64,000 bases of DNA from Chryseobacterium aurantiacum (GCF_003020585.1 NZ_PXUE01000002.1:744001-808000); one strand, 5' to 3'; positions 24,970 through 35,155 are shown, counted from the first letter of the stretch. Notes: generated from the letters alone by a model not told the origin. Numbers and translations are program-made.

Positions 24970-27738
24970 TTAAAATTGAAAGTTAAATCCTAAAGAATAT
25001 ACTTTTGGCATTTGATAATAACCATTGTCTATATTTCCGAATACTTCAGGATCTATCCCTGAATATTTGGTAATTACAAATACGTTTTGCAGCATTGCAT
25101 ACACTCTTACATTACTCCCTTTATAGAAAAGGTCTTTAAAATTGTACCCTGCATTGATGTTGTCTAATCTTAAGAAAGAAGCATTCTCAACAAAAATATC
25201 AGAAAAATACTGAGGACTTGTGAACTTGTATTCTGCAGCAGTAGAATATACATTTTGCAGATAATTATTGGTTGTTAATGATTGAATTGAGCTGTTAGAG
25301 GCAGCATTATTATATACATAATTTCCTAATACCGCTCTTGCACTTAAACCAATATCCCAGTTATTGTGAGAAAATTTAGTATTAAATCCTATAATTGCAT
25401 CAGGTTGTGTAGACTTATAATAATATCTGTCATTTACATCAATCTTACCATCGTTATTTCTATCTACATATATCCCATCCAATGGTTTCCCACTAGCATC
25501 ATAAACCTGTTGGAATACATAGAAAGCATTAGGCTGACGGCCTACAGTATGAGCCTGGATAGTATTATTAACACCTCCATCAATTCCTCCTACTAAAATT
25601 CTGTAGGAAGAATCTGCACCATTAATAAGTTTGGTAATTTTAGATTTGTAATGGGTTGCATTAAATGATACTTCCCAAGTTGTATTTTCTTTTTTAATAG
25701 GAACAATGGTAACAGAGGCTTCTATACCTTTTGTTTGCATATTTCCTACATTCAGAAGGTTGTGATTACTTAAGTCACCTGCTGCAATTGGCGAATCTAC
25801 AATAAGGTCCTTTGTATCTTTTTGATAAACATCGATGGAACCAGTAATTCTGTTGTTTGCAAAACCAAAATCAATACCTGCATTTTTTGTTGTTGTAATC
25901 TCCCAACTTAAATTTGGATTGTAAATCTCAGGTCTCATCATAAAATAAAACTGATCCCCGAATTGATACTCTGCTCCGCTGGAACTTAAATTATAAGCAG
26001 CATAAGACGGATAATTTCTTGGTTTATTGGTATCTAACGTAGGAAGCTCCTGCTGCCCTGTTTTTCCCCAACCTGCTCTTAGTTTTAAAACCTTGATTCC
26101 TGAATCTTTCAGGAAATTTTCTTCATTAATTTTCCATGCAACGGATACTCCCGGGAAGTTACCCCAAACATTACTTGTTGTGCCATTATAGAATCTGGAA
26201 GATCCGTCTCTTCTTATAGAGGCAGAAACAATATATTTATTAGCAATTGTAAAAATACCTCTTCCATAGAATGATAATAATACATTTTTGGTTTCAAAAT
26301 CATTAGTAAATGTATTTTGTCCTCTTCCTTTAAATGTAGTTGATCCCGGAATAATGGTATTAAAATCTTGATAAGAATAACCCGCAGTAAGATCTACTGT
26401 TGTAGATATAGAATTTATGGTTTTTAAATAGCTCAAATAAGTCTCCAACAACTTATTTTTCTTCTCCATTGTATATTGATTGTAGGTCCCCAAATCACTG
26501 ATTCCAGCTCTATAGATAGGACTTACGGTTTTCGCTCCGTTACTCTTAGAATAATCATAACCAGCATTTACATTCACATGCAAATCCGGTAAAAAATGTA
26601 GTTTATAATCTAACTGAATGTTTCCTAACCCCCTCCATACGGAAGCAACATCATGCACCCCATTTAAAAGTCCTAAAGGGTTTGAAGTACCATTTACATT
26701 AAGCCCAGTTATATTGTTATTAGGATCTGTCCATTCATAAAAACCACCATATGCCGGATTTCCAGAATAAATAGGTTGTGTAGGATCAAAATAAGTAGCA
26801 GACTTTATGACTTTATCATCATTAAATCTATTATCAGTAAAAGTTCCTTTAGCGTTAATGTTTACCGTCAAATGATTATCAAAAAACTTAGGATTCAAAT
26901 TTAATCCCACAGAAGTTCTTTTAAATGAATTAGTTTTTACAATACCATTCTGATCATTATATCCAATGGATAAACGGTATGGTAACCACTTCACTCCACC
27001 AGAAAATGCTAAATTATTATCTGTTCCCCAAGCTTTCTGATAGATCTGATTCTGCCAATTGGTATTAGCCGTCCCCAATCTGGATTCATTGGTAGCAACT
27101 GATGGATTTGTTTTTGCAAGTTCATTTACAAAAGACCTATAGGAATTAGCATCAAGAACATTCACATTATCCATCTTTGTGGAAACCGAAGTTACAGTTG
27201 AAAAATTCACTTTGAACTTTCCTGCTGTTCCCTTTTTCGTTGTAATCAAAATTACCCCATTAGATGCCCTATTACCATAAATAGCTGTAGCCGAAGCGTC
27301 TTTAAGAATATCAAAGCTTTCAATGTCATTCGGATTGATAAGGGATAATGGATCTGATGCTCCATTTACCCCGGTAAAATCCTGTGGAACACCATCAATT
27401 ACAATTAAAGGTGAGTTTTCACCATTTAAAGAAGATGTACCTCTAATCCTTATTTTAGTTCCGGAACCGGGAGCACCACTACTATTTGTAATTTGTACTC
27501 CGGGGGTTTTACCCTGAATAAGCTGACCTGCAGAAGTTGCACCACCATTAAAGTCCTTGGCCGTTACAGAAGTAATAGATCCCGTAAGGTCCGTTTTCTT
27601 CTGTTTACCATACCCTATCAGTACAACTTCCTCAATCTTTTTTTCCTGAGGAATAGAGTCCTTGGTCTGCGCGTGCATTACTGTACTTGCCAGTAAAAAA
27701 GCAGGCGCTATTTTTAATACCGTTGTAAAATTCTTCAC
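24970..27738 (-). CDS. SusC/RagA family TonB-linked outer membrane transporter
   Basis: A 922-aa outer-membrane barrel that imports oligosaccharide using TonB energy. Signal peptide ends VMHAQ. The TonB-box/plug start is EEVVLIGYGKQKKTDLTGS near residue 37, followed by the plug (LIQGKTPGVQITNSSGAPGS, then DILKDASATAIYGNRASNGV) and a large barrel ending in an aromatic residue (SLGFNFQF). It lacks the N-terminal carboxypeptidase-regulatory-like domain of about 80 residues that most SusC proteins carry. It is the first gene of the SusC-SusD-SusE run. A perfect inverted repeat about 200 bases upstream is a candidate operator. Confidence 0.96.
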   Translation of the reverse strand: MKNFTTVLKIAPAFLLASTVMHAQTKDSIPQEKKIEEVVLIGYGKQKKTDLTGSITSVTAKDFNGGATSAGQLIQGKTPGVQITNSSGAPGSGTKIRIRGTSSLNGENSPLIVIDGVPQDFTGVNGASDPLSLINPNDIESFDILKDASATAIYGNRASNGVILITTKKGTAGKFKVNFSTVTSVSTKMDNVNVLDANSYRSFVNELAKTNPSVATNESRLGTANTNWQNQIYQKAWGTDNNLAFSGGVKWLPYRLSIGYNDQNGIVKTNSFKRTSVGLNLNPKFFDNHLTVNINAKGTFTDNRFNDDKVIKSATYFDPTQPIYSGNPAYGGFYEWTDPNNNITGLNVNGTSNPLGLLNGVHDVASVWRGLGNIQLDYKLHFLPDLHVNVNAGYDYSKSNGAKTVSPIYRAGISDLGTYNQYTMEKKNKLLETYLSYLKTINSISTTVDLTAGYSYQDFNTIIPGSTTFKGRGQNTFTNDFETKNVLLSFYGRGIFTIANKYIVSASIRRDGSSRFYNGTTSNVWGNFPGVSVAWKINEENFLKDSGIKVLKLRAGWGKTGQQELPTLDTNKPRNYPSYAAYNLSSSGAEYQFGDQFYFMMRPEIYNPNLSWEITTTKNAGIDFGFANNRITGSIDVYQKDTKDLIVDSPIAAGDLSNHNLLNVGNMQTKGIEASVTIVPIKKENTTWEVSFNATHYKSKITKLINGADSSYRILVGGIDGGVNNTIQAHTVGRQPNAFYVFQQVYDASGKPLDGIYVDRNNDGKIDVNDRYYYKSTQPDAIIGFNTKFSHNNWDIGLSARAVLGNYVYNNAASNSSIQSLTTNNYLQNVYSTAAEYKFTSPQYFSDIFVENASFLRLDNINAGYNFKDLFYKGSNVRVYAMLQNVFVITKYSGIDPEVFGNIDNGYYQMPKVYSLGFNFQF

Positions 27739-27942
27739 AATCTTATTTTTATAGTTTCGTTTTCAGTCTTGTTTCTAGCCCTTGGCCAGCGTTGCAATTT
27801 AAAAAAAAAATAGAATTATCATAATTTTAATATAATTTAAGATAAAATTATGTATATTACGAAACGCATTTTAGTTAGTTTTTTATCCATCAATAGCTTA
27901 CACGATGCTATGCGTTGCATAATATTTGTTTTGAGTTCACAA

Positions 27943-27966
27943 TAAGTTAAACAACCGTTTAACTTA
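27943..27966. promoter_or_regulatory. Candidate operator: perfect 10-bp inverted repeat upstream of the SusC operon
   Basis: Arms TAAGTTAAAC and GTTTAACTTA are exact reverse complements separated by AACC. It has no T-tract, so it is not a terminator. It sits about 205 bases before the SusC start and about 105 before metG; either gene could be controlled. Confidence 0.45.
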
Positions 27967-28043
27967 AATTCATAATCAAAGCTAAAAAACAGGAAGATTG
28001 GTCATAATAACACCTCAAAGAGCGGTATTCAAGAGATAATCCT

Positions 28044-28051
28044 TATCTTTG
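28044..28051 (+). promoter_or_regulatory. -7 promoter box (TATCTTTG) for metG
   Basis: Exact TAnnTTTG match, 20 bases before the metG ATG. No clear -33 TTG upstream. Confidence 0.55.
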
Positions 28052-28071
28052 CAGTCAAAACTTTACTATAA

Positions 28072-30108
28072 ATGTCAAACAGAAAGATGATTACGGCAGC
28101 TTTGCCTTATGCAAACGGACCGGTTCATATAGGGCATTTGGCAGGTGTCTATATTCCTGCGGATGTTTACGCAAGATTTCAAAGAAGATTAGGAAAAGAT
28201 GTAGCGTTTATCTGTGGTTCGGATGAACATGGTATTCCTATTACTATAAGAGCCAAAAAAGAAGGAGTTACTCCTCAGGATATTGTTGACAAATATCACG
28301 GGATCATTAAAAAATCTTTTTCTGATCTTGGAATTTCATTCGATGAATATTCAAGAACAACTTCCAAGAATCATTATGAGACCAGCCAGGATTTCTTCAA
28401 GGTTTTATATGAAAAAGGGAAATTTACTGAAGAAATTTCTGAGCAGTATTTTGATGAACAGGCGGGAGAATTTCTTGCAGACCGATATATCGTAGGAACC
28501 TGCCCGAACTGTGGCAACGAGAATGCTTATGGTGATCAGTGCGAGAAATGTGGTTCTACCCTATCTCCGTCAGAGCTGATCAACCCGAAGTCCATGCTAA
28601 GCGGAAATGTTCCTATCCTTAAGGAAACCAAAAACTGGTACCTTCCTTTAAATGAATACGAAGACTTCTTAAATGAATGGATCATTGAGGGTCATAAGGA
28701 CGACTGGAAACCGAATGTTTACGGACAGGTAAAATCTTGGCTGAACGATGGTTTGAAGCCTCGTGCCATGACAAGAGACCTGAACTGGGGAGTTCCGGTT
28801 CCTCTTCCAAATGCTGAAGGAAAAGTACTTTATGTTTGGTTTGATGCACCTATCGGATATATTTCCTTTACTAAAGAATGGGCTGAGAAAAACGGAAAAG
28901 ACTGGAAAGATTACTGGCAAAGTGAAAGCAGTGACCTTGTACATTTCATCGGAAAAGACAATATTGTATTCCACTGTATCATCTTCCCAGCCATGATGAA
29001 AGCCCACGGAGACTACATCATGCCGAAAAATGTTCCTGCATTTGAATTCCTGAATCTTGAAAATGACAAAATCTCAACTTCAAGAAACTGGGCAGTTTGG
29101 GCGCACGAATATGTGGAAGACTTCCCTGGCCAACAGGATGTTTTAAGATATGCACTTCTTTCATCAGCTCCTGAAACAAAGGATAATAACTTTACATGGA
29201 AAGATTTCCAGACGAAGAATAATTCTGAATTGGTAGGAATCTTCGGAAACTTTATCAATAGAGTGGCTGTTCTTGTTCATAAATACTATGATGGAGTTAT
29301 TCCTCAGGGAGATGTAAACAGTCCGGAATTAAAGGAAATTAATAAAGCTGCAAACGAAATTTCAGGATTCCTAGACAACTATGAGTTCAGAAACGCTTTA
29401 TCTGCACTAATGAACCTTGCAAGATTTGGAAACCAATACCTTCAGACAGAAGAGCCTTGGAAGACCATTAAGGATAATCCTGAGAAAGCAGCACAATCTT
29501 TATTTGTAGGAGCACAAATTGCAGTTGCTTTGGCTCAGTTATGTGAACCGTTCATGCCTTTCAGCTCTGAAAAGTTATTGAATATGTTCAATGTTGAAAA
29601 GAAAAGCTGGAATGATGTTGAAACTCAATCTGTTTTAATTGAAACGGGTCACAAAATCAATGAATCATCTCTTCTTTTCTCAAAAATCGAAGATGATGTT
29701 ATTGAAGCTCAGATTCAAAAGCTTGAAGACACAAAACAAAACAATAAAAAAACAAACCCTAACGCAAACCCAATGAAAGACGAGATCACTTTTGATGATT
29801 TTACTAAAATAGATCTTAGAACAGCTACTATTCTGGAAGCTGAAAAAGTAGAAAAAGCAGACAAATTACTAAAACTTACTGTAGATACAGGTGTAGACGT
29901 AAGAACTGTGGTTTCAGGAATTGCAGAAAGTTTTACTCCTGAAGAACTTATTGGCAAGCAGGTAATGATTTTATTGAACCTTGCCCCAAGAAAAATCAGA
30001 GGAATTGAATCTCAGGGAATGTTGTTATTAACAACTAAACCTGATGGAAAACTATCTTTCGTAACACCAGATGACAGCAATGTTGAAAACGGTATTGAGA
30101 TCGGATAA
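28072..30108 (+). CDS. metG: Methionyl-tRNA synthetase
   Basis: Charges tRNA-Met with methionine. It is 678 aa, the long form with a C-terminal tRNA-binding domain. Class I signatures: HIGH at 19-22 (PVHIGHLAG), zinc-site Cys144, Cys147, Cys157 and Cys160, and KISTS at 333-337 in place of KMSKS. The EMAP/Trbp111-like tRNA-binding domain occupies about 573-678 ([20 protein letters not shown]), after a Lys/Asn-rich linker. It is monocistronic: its own -7 box lies upstream and a hairpin terminator downstream. It diverges from the SusC operon, probably by chance. Confidence 0.98.
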   Translation: MSNRKMITAALPYANGPVHIGHLAGVYIPADVYARFQRRLGKDVAFICGSDEHGIPITIRAKKEGVTPQDIVDKYHGIIKKSFSDLGISFDEYSRTTSKNHYETSQDFFKVLYEKGKFTEEISEQYFDEQAGEFLADRYIVGTCPNCGNENAYGDQCEKCGSTLSPSELINPKSMLSGNVPILKETKNWYLPLNEYEDFLNEWIIEGHKDDWKPNVYGQVKSWLNDGLKPRAMTRDLNWGVPVPLPNAEGKVLYVWFDAPIGYISFTKEWAEKNGKDWKDYWQSESSDLVHFIGKDNIVFHCIIFPAMMKAHGDYIMPKNVPAFEFLNLENDKISTSRNWAVWAHEYVEDFPGQQDVLRYALLSSAPETKDNNFTWKDFQTKNNSELVGIFGNFINRVAVLVHKYYDGVIPQGDVNSPELKEINKAANEISGFLDNYEFRNALSALMNLARFGNQYLQTEEPWKTIKDNPEKAAQSLFVGAQIAVALAQLCEPFMPFSSEKLLNMFNVEKKSWNDVETQSVLIETGHKINESSLLFSKIEDDVIEAQIQKLEDTKQNNKKTNPNANPMKDEITFDDFTKIDLRTATILEAEKVEKADKLLKLTVDTGVDVRTVVSGIAESFTPEELIGKQVMILLNLAPRKIRGIESQGMLLLTTKPDGKLSFVTPDDSNVENGIEIG

Positions 30109-30131
30109 TCTTTTATGATTTAATATATAAT

Positions 30132-30160
30132 GAGACTGCCTTTGGGTGGTCTCTTTTTTT
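30132..30160 (+). terminator. Terminator of metG
   Basis: GAGACTGCC pairs with GGTGGTCTC (two G-U pairs) around TTTG, followed by seven T. Confidence 0.85.
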
Positions 30161-30197
30161 ATCAATTATTTAAAAGGAATATTGTTTTATACATAAA

Positions 30198-30219
30198 AAG
30201 CTGCCCTACAGAGCAGCTT
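30198..30219 (-). terminator. Probable terminator of the methyltransferase gene
   Basis: AAGCTGC pairs with GCAGCTT around an 8-base loop; the minus-strand tail begins TTTTATG. Confidence 0.6.
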
Positions 30220-30295
30220 CATCTATTTTTTCTACCCTCATCTGTGTTATCATAACCTTTTTGATTACCATAAACGATCAGGGATTATTTTTAAA

Positions 30296-31000
30296 TTATC
30301 TCTTAGTCAGTTTTGCCAGATAGGCATCCTCATCCTTAAGTATTCTTTCTATTGTAAACCCGTTATTTTCAGCGGCGTTCTTCAAAGTATTGAAATCCAG
30401 GTAAAGCCATGTAATGGGAGCTTCAGACTCTCCTTTATAATGAACCACATATTCTAGTTCCCCGTAATAACCACCGGCAGGAATATACACTCCTCCATCT
30501 TTATCACGATCAAACATATAAAGAATATCTGTGCTATCAATCAAAATCTGGCCATTTTCATTCAATAATGTTCCTAATTTTTGAAGATAAGTATCAATTT
30601 TAGAAAGTCCCTCAAAAATTCCGGTACCATTCATCAATAATAAAATGGTATCAAAAGTTTCTCCTGAAAAGTTCAGGATATTTTCACATACAGCCTTTTT
30701 AATTCCTCTTAACGAACAAACTTCAATAGATTTCGGGGAGATATCCAATGCCAGAACGTCAAGATTGACCTCATTTTGAAGATATAATGCATGAGAACCT
30801 GCTCCGGTTCCAATATCCAACACTTTTCCTTTGGAAAGCTGGAGAGCTTTTTGCTCAATAGCATTCATTTCCTCAAAATCTCTGAATAAATAGTCAACAG
30901 GAAGTTCATCCAGTTCAGAAATTGATGTTTCAGTCTGCAGGTCTTCAGGATTTTCATTGTGATAGTAATCCCAGATTGCTCTGCCCATTAAATCTTTCAT
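30296..31000 (-). CDS. Class I SAM-dependent methyltransferase
   Basis: A 234-aa Rossmann-fold methyltransferase, substrate unknown. The SAM-binding motif I is VLDIGTGAGSHALYL, motif II is VLALDISPKSIEVC and post-motif text is FDTILLLMNGTGIFEGL. The GTGAGSH loop and NGTGIF resemble a small Bacteroidota subfamily of uncharacterised methyltransferases. The start at 31000 is chosen because a TATCTTTG promoter box lies 5 bases upstream, so the further upstream Met at 31036 would not be transcribed; Met at 30988 is another option. It stands alone, convergent with metG. Confidence 0.88.
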   Translation of the reverse strand: MKDLMGRAIWDYYHNENPEDLQTETSISELDELPVDYLFRDFEEMNAIEQKALQLSKGKVLDIGTGAGSHALYLQNEVNLDVLALDISPKSIEVCSLRGIKKAVCENILNFSGETFDTILLLMNGTGIFEGLSKIDTYLQKLGTLLNENGQILIDSTDILYMFDRDKDGGVYIPAGGYYGELEYVVHYKGESEAPITWLYLDFNTLKNAAENNGFTIERILKDEDAYLAKLTKR

Positions 31001-31005
31001 AGTGG

Positions 31006-31013
31006 CAAAGATA
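31006..31013 (-). promoter_or_regulatory. -7 promoter box (TATCTTTG) for the methyltransferase
   Basis: Exact TAnnTTTG match with a TTTG about 20 bases further upstream on the minus strand; the box ends 5 bases before the chosen ATG. Confidence 0.55.
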
Positions 31014-31065
31014 CGGCTTCCACTGCTAAAGTTCAAAGTTTTGGATTTTGAGTTTATTAAATATA

Positions 31066-31099
31066 AAATCCGGTTCTGATATTAATCGGAACCGGATTT
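31066..31099 (-). terminator. Terminator of the TonB receptor gene
   Basis: AAATCCGGTTC pairs perfectly with GAACCGGATTT around a 12-base loop; the minus-strand tail is A/T-rich. Confidence 0.75.
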
Positions 31100-31147
31100 G
31101 TAGAAAGTATTGAATTCAGATTAAGGCTTCACCCTAACCTTATTTTT

Positions 31148-33361
31148 TTAAAATTCAAAGGTATAAGACAGGTTGAATGTTCTTCCTCTTCCTTTGTAGT
31201 TGAACAGTTCAGGAATTCCGTAGCTGGAATATAAAACCTGTGAACGCTTGCTCCAGATCGTTTGGTAATCTGTATTGAATACATTCTGAATACCCAGATT
31301 GAATTTTCCCCAATTGAATCGGTATCCCATCATAAGGTCTGAAGTATTGTATCCTTCAACGACGTTATTAAGTTCATCTTTTTGCTTGAAGTTTTGCAAT
31401 GACTGGAATCTGAACGACCAGTTTTTCACATTATACCCGATATAAGTAACCAATTTTGATGGTGAAGCACTGGAAATATCCTGCTTCTGCCACTCACCTT
31501 TGTTATCTACCTCAGACTTTATTAAAAGTCCACTTGCTCCGAAATAAACACCATTATTTAAGGAATAAGAGATCTCTGCCTCAATTCCCATGTTTCTTAA
31601 TTTTAAATCGTTGACAAGAATCTGGAATGTCTTTCTATCCACTGTAACAGTTTTATCCGATGTGCTTAAAAATCCAGCAACCTGCGCTCTTAATCCGCCC
31701 TTATTCACACGATATCCCATTTCAAACTGATTCGTCTTGATGGCTTGTAAAGGTTGTTCTTTTACGTTGATACTTGAGATAACATCCCAGTTTCCTCCAT
31801 TCAATGCGTATTTTCCGATTCCATAGAATTTAGCGGGATCTGCTAAGCTAGCTCCTTGCGAGAATGTTCCCCAAACCTGGTGTTGCTCGTTGATTTTATA
31901 TAGCAATCCGGCATTGGCCAATGTTACATTATAGGAACTTTCCCCTCCTGGAATGGCAGATGCAGATTTTCCATATCCCATTGCCACCTGTGTTTGCTGC
32001 TCAGATCCTACAAAATCATCCATTTTCACATTCATATGCTGATAACGAACTCCGGCATTAAGTTGTAATTTAGGAAGAATGTTATATTTTGCCTGAACAT
32101 ATCCTGCATAGCTTTGTGAATGGTTGGTAGGGTATCTGCCTAATCTGTATTGTGTTTCATTAATCAATCCGCCGCTAGACATTGTTTTAGCAATATTATA
32201 AACCGATTGATTTCCTTCAAATCTTTCAAAATCAATGTCGGTTCCATAGGTAACGTTTAATCCTCTCCATGATTTTGATAATAAAGCTTTTATTCCTGAA
32301 TAGTAGGTATCTTGCTGTGAAGAAGACATATACGCAATTTTGTCCACAGCACTAACGGCTACATTACCCGGAAAAGGGTAAAATCCAAGTTTCTCACCTC
32401 GGGTGGCAAATTGAATGTATAAATCCTGCCCGCCAAGAATTCCGTTTCCGTTATAGGTAACTGTTCCCATATAACGTTCTGTTCCTACGTTTTTATCGGA
32501 TGAAAAGCCATCTCTCATTTCCAGCAAACTTCCTTTTTTTGTAGTGAAAGCGCTCAGGTTTTCTCCCAAATACAAGCTTTTATCTCCATTAAACTTGGAA
32601 TTGTAATACTGAAGTGAAGCTGTTATTTTGTGTTTATTGTTGAACTGATATCCTCCGGTTGCAAGGATATCGATGGATTGGTTATACTGAAGATCGGTTT
32701 GTGTAATATCTGTAAAAAGCTGTTTCTGATCAGCTCCATATACTCCACCATTTTGTTGGTAGGCCACTCCCAATCGCCCGAAGAATTTCTCTCCTTTTCC
32801 AGCAATAGATTGTGCAGCACGGAAATCATGGTCATCTTTTCCCATAAAACCTGTACGTACTCCAAGTTCGGTTTCTCCGCTGATTCCTTTTTTGGATGGT
32901 GCTTTTGTAATGATATTGATGATACCACCGGTTGCATTTCCTCCATAGATAGAGCTTGCCCCTGAAAGCACCTCGATTCTTTCAATATTAAATGGGTCTA
33001 TGGCATCCAGCTGGCGGCTGATGGCACGGATACTGTTCAATGAAACCCCGTCTATCATTACCAAGGCTGAACGACCTCTCATATTTTGTCCGTAGTTGGT
33101 TCTTCCCTGAGGACCGATATCCATACTTGGAATAAGAATGGATAACATCTCCTTGATGGGAACTCCACTTTTAGCTTGTTCCTGAATTTTTTCTTTTTGT
33201 ACTACCCAAACTGTCCCTGGAATTTCAGAGATTTTTGTAGGTTTTCTGGATGCCACGATGACAACATCATCAATACCTTTAGAGGCAATAGAGTCTTTCA
33301 CTGTTTGGGAAAAGAATAATCCCGATGCTAACAGACCTATGAATGCGTACTGCTTTTTCAT
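31148..33361 (-). CDS. TonB-dependent outer membrane receptor (siderophore type)
   Basis: A 737-aa outer-membrane barrel taking up a large ligand, probably an iron chelate. Signal peptide ends GLFFSQ. The TonB-box region IDDVVIVASRKPTKISEIPG is followed by a plug with LVMIDGVSLNSIRAISRQLD, IERIEVLSGASSIYGGNATGG and IINIITKAP; the barrel ends TFNLSYTFEF with a terminal Phe. The plug resembles FepA/IutA-type siderophore receptors more than SusC, and there is no SusD partner. It is monocistronic, with its own -7 box and terminator. The ligand is not deducible. Confidence 0.88.
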   Translation of the reverse strand: MKKQYAFIGLLASGLFFSQTVKDSIASKGIDDVVIVASRKPTKISEIPGTVWVVQKEKIQEQAKSGVPIKEMLSILIPSMDIGPQGRTNYGQNMRGRSALVMIDGVSLNSIRAISRQLDAIDPFNIERIEVLSGASSIYGGNATGGIINIITKAPSKKGISGETELGVRTGFMGKDDHDFRAAQSIAGKGEKFFGRLGVAYQQNGGVYGADQKQLFTDITQTDLQYNQSIDILATGGYQFNNKHKITASLQYYNSKFNGDKSLYLGENLSAFTTKKGSLLEMRDGFSSDKNVGTERYMGTVTYNGNGILGGQDLYIQFATRGEKLGFYPFPGNVAVSAVDKIAYMSSSQQDTYYSGIKALLSKSWRGLNVTYGTDIDFERFEGNQSVYNIAKTMSSGGLINETQYRLGRYPTNHSQSYAGYVQAKYNILPKLQLNAGVRYQHMNVKMDDFVGSEQQTQVAMGYGKSASAIPGGESSYNVTLANAGLLYKINEQHQVWGTFSQGASLADPAKFYGIGKYALNGGNWDVISSINVKEQPLQAIKTNQFEMGYRVNKGGLRAQVAGFLSTSDKTVTVDRKTFQILVNDLKLRNMGIEAEISYSLNNGVYFGASGLLIKSEVDNKGEWQKQDISSASPSKLVTYIGYNVKNWSFRFQSLQNFKQKDELNNVVEGYNTSDLMMGYRFNWGKFNLGIQNVFNTDYQTIWSKRSQVLYSSYGIPELFNYKGRGRTFNLSYTFEF

Positions 33362-33389
33362 TCCTTCAAATCAAAGTTTTATAATCCGG

Positions 33390-33397
33390 CAAAGATA
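33390..33397 (-). promoter_or_regulatory. -7 promoter box (TATCTTTG) for the TonB receptor
   Basis: Exact TAnnTTTG match 28 bases before the receptor start. No convincing Fur box was seen beside it. Confidence 0.5.
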
Positions 33398-33494
33398 ATT
33401 CTTATTTAGAAGCAATAAAAATAGCAAAAGATGAAATTTTTCAGTATTTCTATAAAAAATTATGTTAACTATAGCTTGATATCAACTACAAAAC

Positions 33495-33530
33495 GTAAAA
33501 TCCCGGTCTAATGAAGATCCAGGATTTTAC
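33495..33530 (-). terminator. Terminator of the efflux operon
   Basis: GTAAAATCC pairs with GGATTTTAC, with partial inner pairing; it lies 20 bases after the last gene of the operon. Confidence 0.6.
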
Positions 33531-33550
33531 TAGTGAAAAACAAGGTATTT

Positions 33551-35143
33551 TTACATCGCAGGCCCGGCCGCATCTTTTATTTCTTCTAATAATTTTTTAC
33601 GTTCACGAAGTCTTCTTCTCGCAATAACAGATTTACCACTAAGCACTCTTACAAATCTGAAGTATTGGAAACGCTTTGCTCCAAAATGGTGGGTTATCAC
33701 ATACAGTAATACTCCGGCCCCTGCCAGAATAATATATCCAAATATTTTTTTACTGGCTATAATAATTGCATTCAGCTGAATGGCTTTCATATTGGCGGCA
33801 ACATTTTGGGGAGAAACCGTCATACCATCCATATAAACAGCAAGGTCTCCTATGGCGATGACCTGAAAATGATATTGAAACCATGAATATATTGCCGAGA
33901 AAATTCCAACCGCCAAAAATGTTCTCCATACCAATACTAATCCTATGGCAGCAAGCATGTCATTCATCTCAAGTTTATCCAGTGTATAAAACCATACTGA
34001 AATAAACAGGGAACACATTCCATAACCTTTCAGGAACATGGGCAGGTACCAGTTTTCATAATTGAATTCCAGAACCATGGAAAAGTACATGATAATTGCA
34101 TATCCCATCATGGCAGAAAATCCTGAAAAGATGTACATTTTCAATGGTTTCTCTTTTTTGAACCAGAAGATTGCAATAATTCCTGCAATAACAATCCCCG
34201 GAACCATCAGCATGCTTAACCAAGCATTCGTTAATAGATCATATCCCAAAACTCCTACTGCAAACGTATTCTGGAGTGTAGCGGTCCCTAAAAACATTCC
34301 CAACCAGAATAGCATAAACAGCCCATGCAGCACATTATTTCTTGTGAAAATCTTGAATGAAAGATAAGGTCTCTTTAATGTCAACTGACGGATGGTAAGC
34401 AGTGCAAAACTTACAAATGCTGCAATACTGGCACTGATAATATTCTTTGAGTTCAGCCAATCCTGTTGTCTTCCGAAAGAATATACATAGGCAGAAAACA
34501 TAAATGCGGAAATGAAAAGTAGTATACTCAGCCAGTCAATATAATGCAAAGGTACTTTCAGTGCAAAATACTTATCATGCATAAAAATCCAATGTATAAG
34601 AGCCAGAATAAAGCATAAAACAGCTGTCAGAATATAAAATTGCTGCCAGTTATAAAGGAGTGCAAATTTAGCTGAATAATAAACAGCCACCTGATTCATT
34701 ACGAGAACGAATGTATAGAATACTCCATAGAACATTCCTCGGTTTCCTATCATCACCATAAGTGGTAAAAACAGTTCTATGGTCACCATCATTTTCATAA
34801 ATCCGATAAGCAGGGAACTGAAAACAAAAACCATAGGTTGTAAGGTGGTCGCATTGATGTAGCTTAGTAATCCTAAAAGCACTAATAAGGCAACCATTTT
34901 ATCTCTCACCTTAAATCTCATTTTCATTCTGAGAACAATAGGCATACAGGCCCCCATGCCGATTGTAGTAGCATAGTTCGCCCACATAAAATATTCCGTC
35001 ATTGCGCCGGTACCACTTACCAGATAACTGATATTTCCCGTATACACACCACCCAAAGGCATTACCACTGCAAGCAGTAATACAATCAGCAGAAGCTGTA
35101 CGGGCTTTGGTACCCAATCGCTATATAATCCTTTGTTGTACAT
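33551..35143 (-). CDS. MFS drug efflux permease, DHA2/EmrB-like
   Basis: A 530-aa inner-membrane protein with about 14 hydrophobic helices, the DHA2 layout, ending in a basic cytoplasmic tail. It lacks a very clear motif C, so the family rests on topology, length and gene order. It would pump toxic compounds through the HlyD-type adaptor and TolC-type channel encoded just upstream (genes at 35450 and 36587). It is separated from the adaptor gene by about 300 bases filled with three tandem repeats, which is long for an operon of this type. Substrate unknown. Confidence 0.85.
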   Translation of the reverse strand: MYNKGLYSDWVPKPVQLLLIVLLLAVVMPLGGVYTGNISYLVSGTGAMTEYFMWANYATTIGMGACMPIVLRMKMRFKVRDKMVALLVLLGLLSYINATTLQPMVFVFSSLLIGFMKMMVTIELFLPLMVMIGNRGMFYGVFYTFVLVMNQVAVYYSAKFALLYNWQQFYILTAVLCFILALIHWIFMHDKYFALKVPLHYIDWLSILLFISAFMFSAYVYSFGRQQDWLNSKNIISASIAAFVSFALLTIRQLTLKRPYLSFKIFTRNNVLHGLFMLFWLGMFLGTATLQNTFAVGVLGYDLLTNAWLSMLMVPGIVIAGIIAIFWFKKEKPLKMYIFSGFSAMMGYAIIMYFSMVLEFNYENWYLPMFLKGYGMCSLFISVWFYTLDKLEMNDMLAAIGLVLVWRTFLAVGIFSAIYSWFQYHFQVIAIGDLAVYMDGMTVSPQNVAANMKAIQLNAIIIASKKIFGYIILAGAGVLLYVITHHFGAKRFQYFRFVRVLSGKSVIARRRLRERKKLLEEIKDAAGPAM

Positions 35144-35155
35144 GTTTTTTTAGAT

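Larger units (their letters stand above)
27739..28071. other. Divergent intergenic region between susC-like gene and metG
   Basis: 333 bases of AT-rich DNA holding control regions for both genes: the inverted repeat at 27943-27966 and the metG -7 box at 28044-28051. No coding sequence seen. Confidence 0.6.

Noticed and set aside
31148-33361. SusC-type assignment of the TonB receptor
   Set aside because: No SusD partner, shorter length and a plug of siderophore-receptor type.
33362-33430. Fur box upstream of the TonB receptor
   Set aside because: Only an AT-rich GATAATTCTTATT-like stretch, far from the 19-base consensus.
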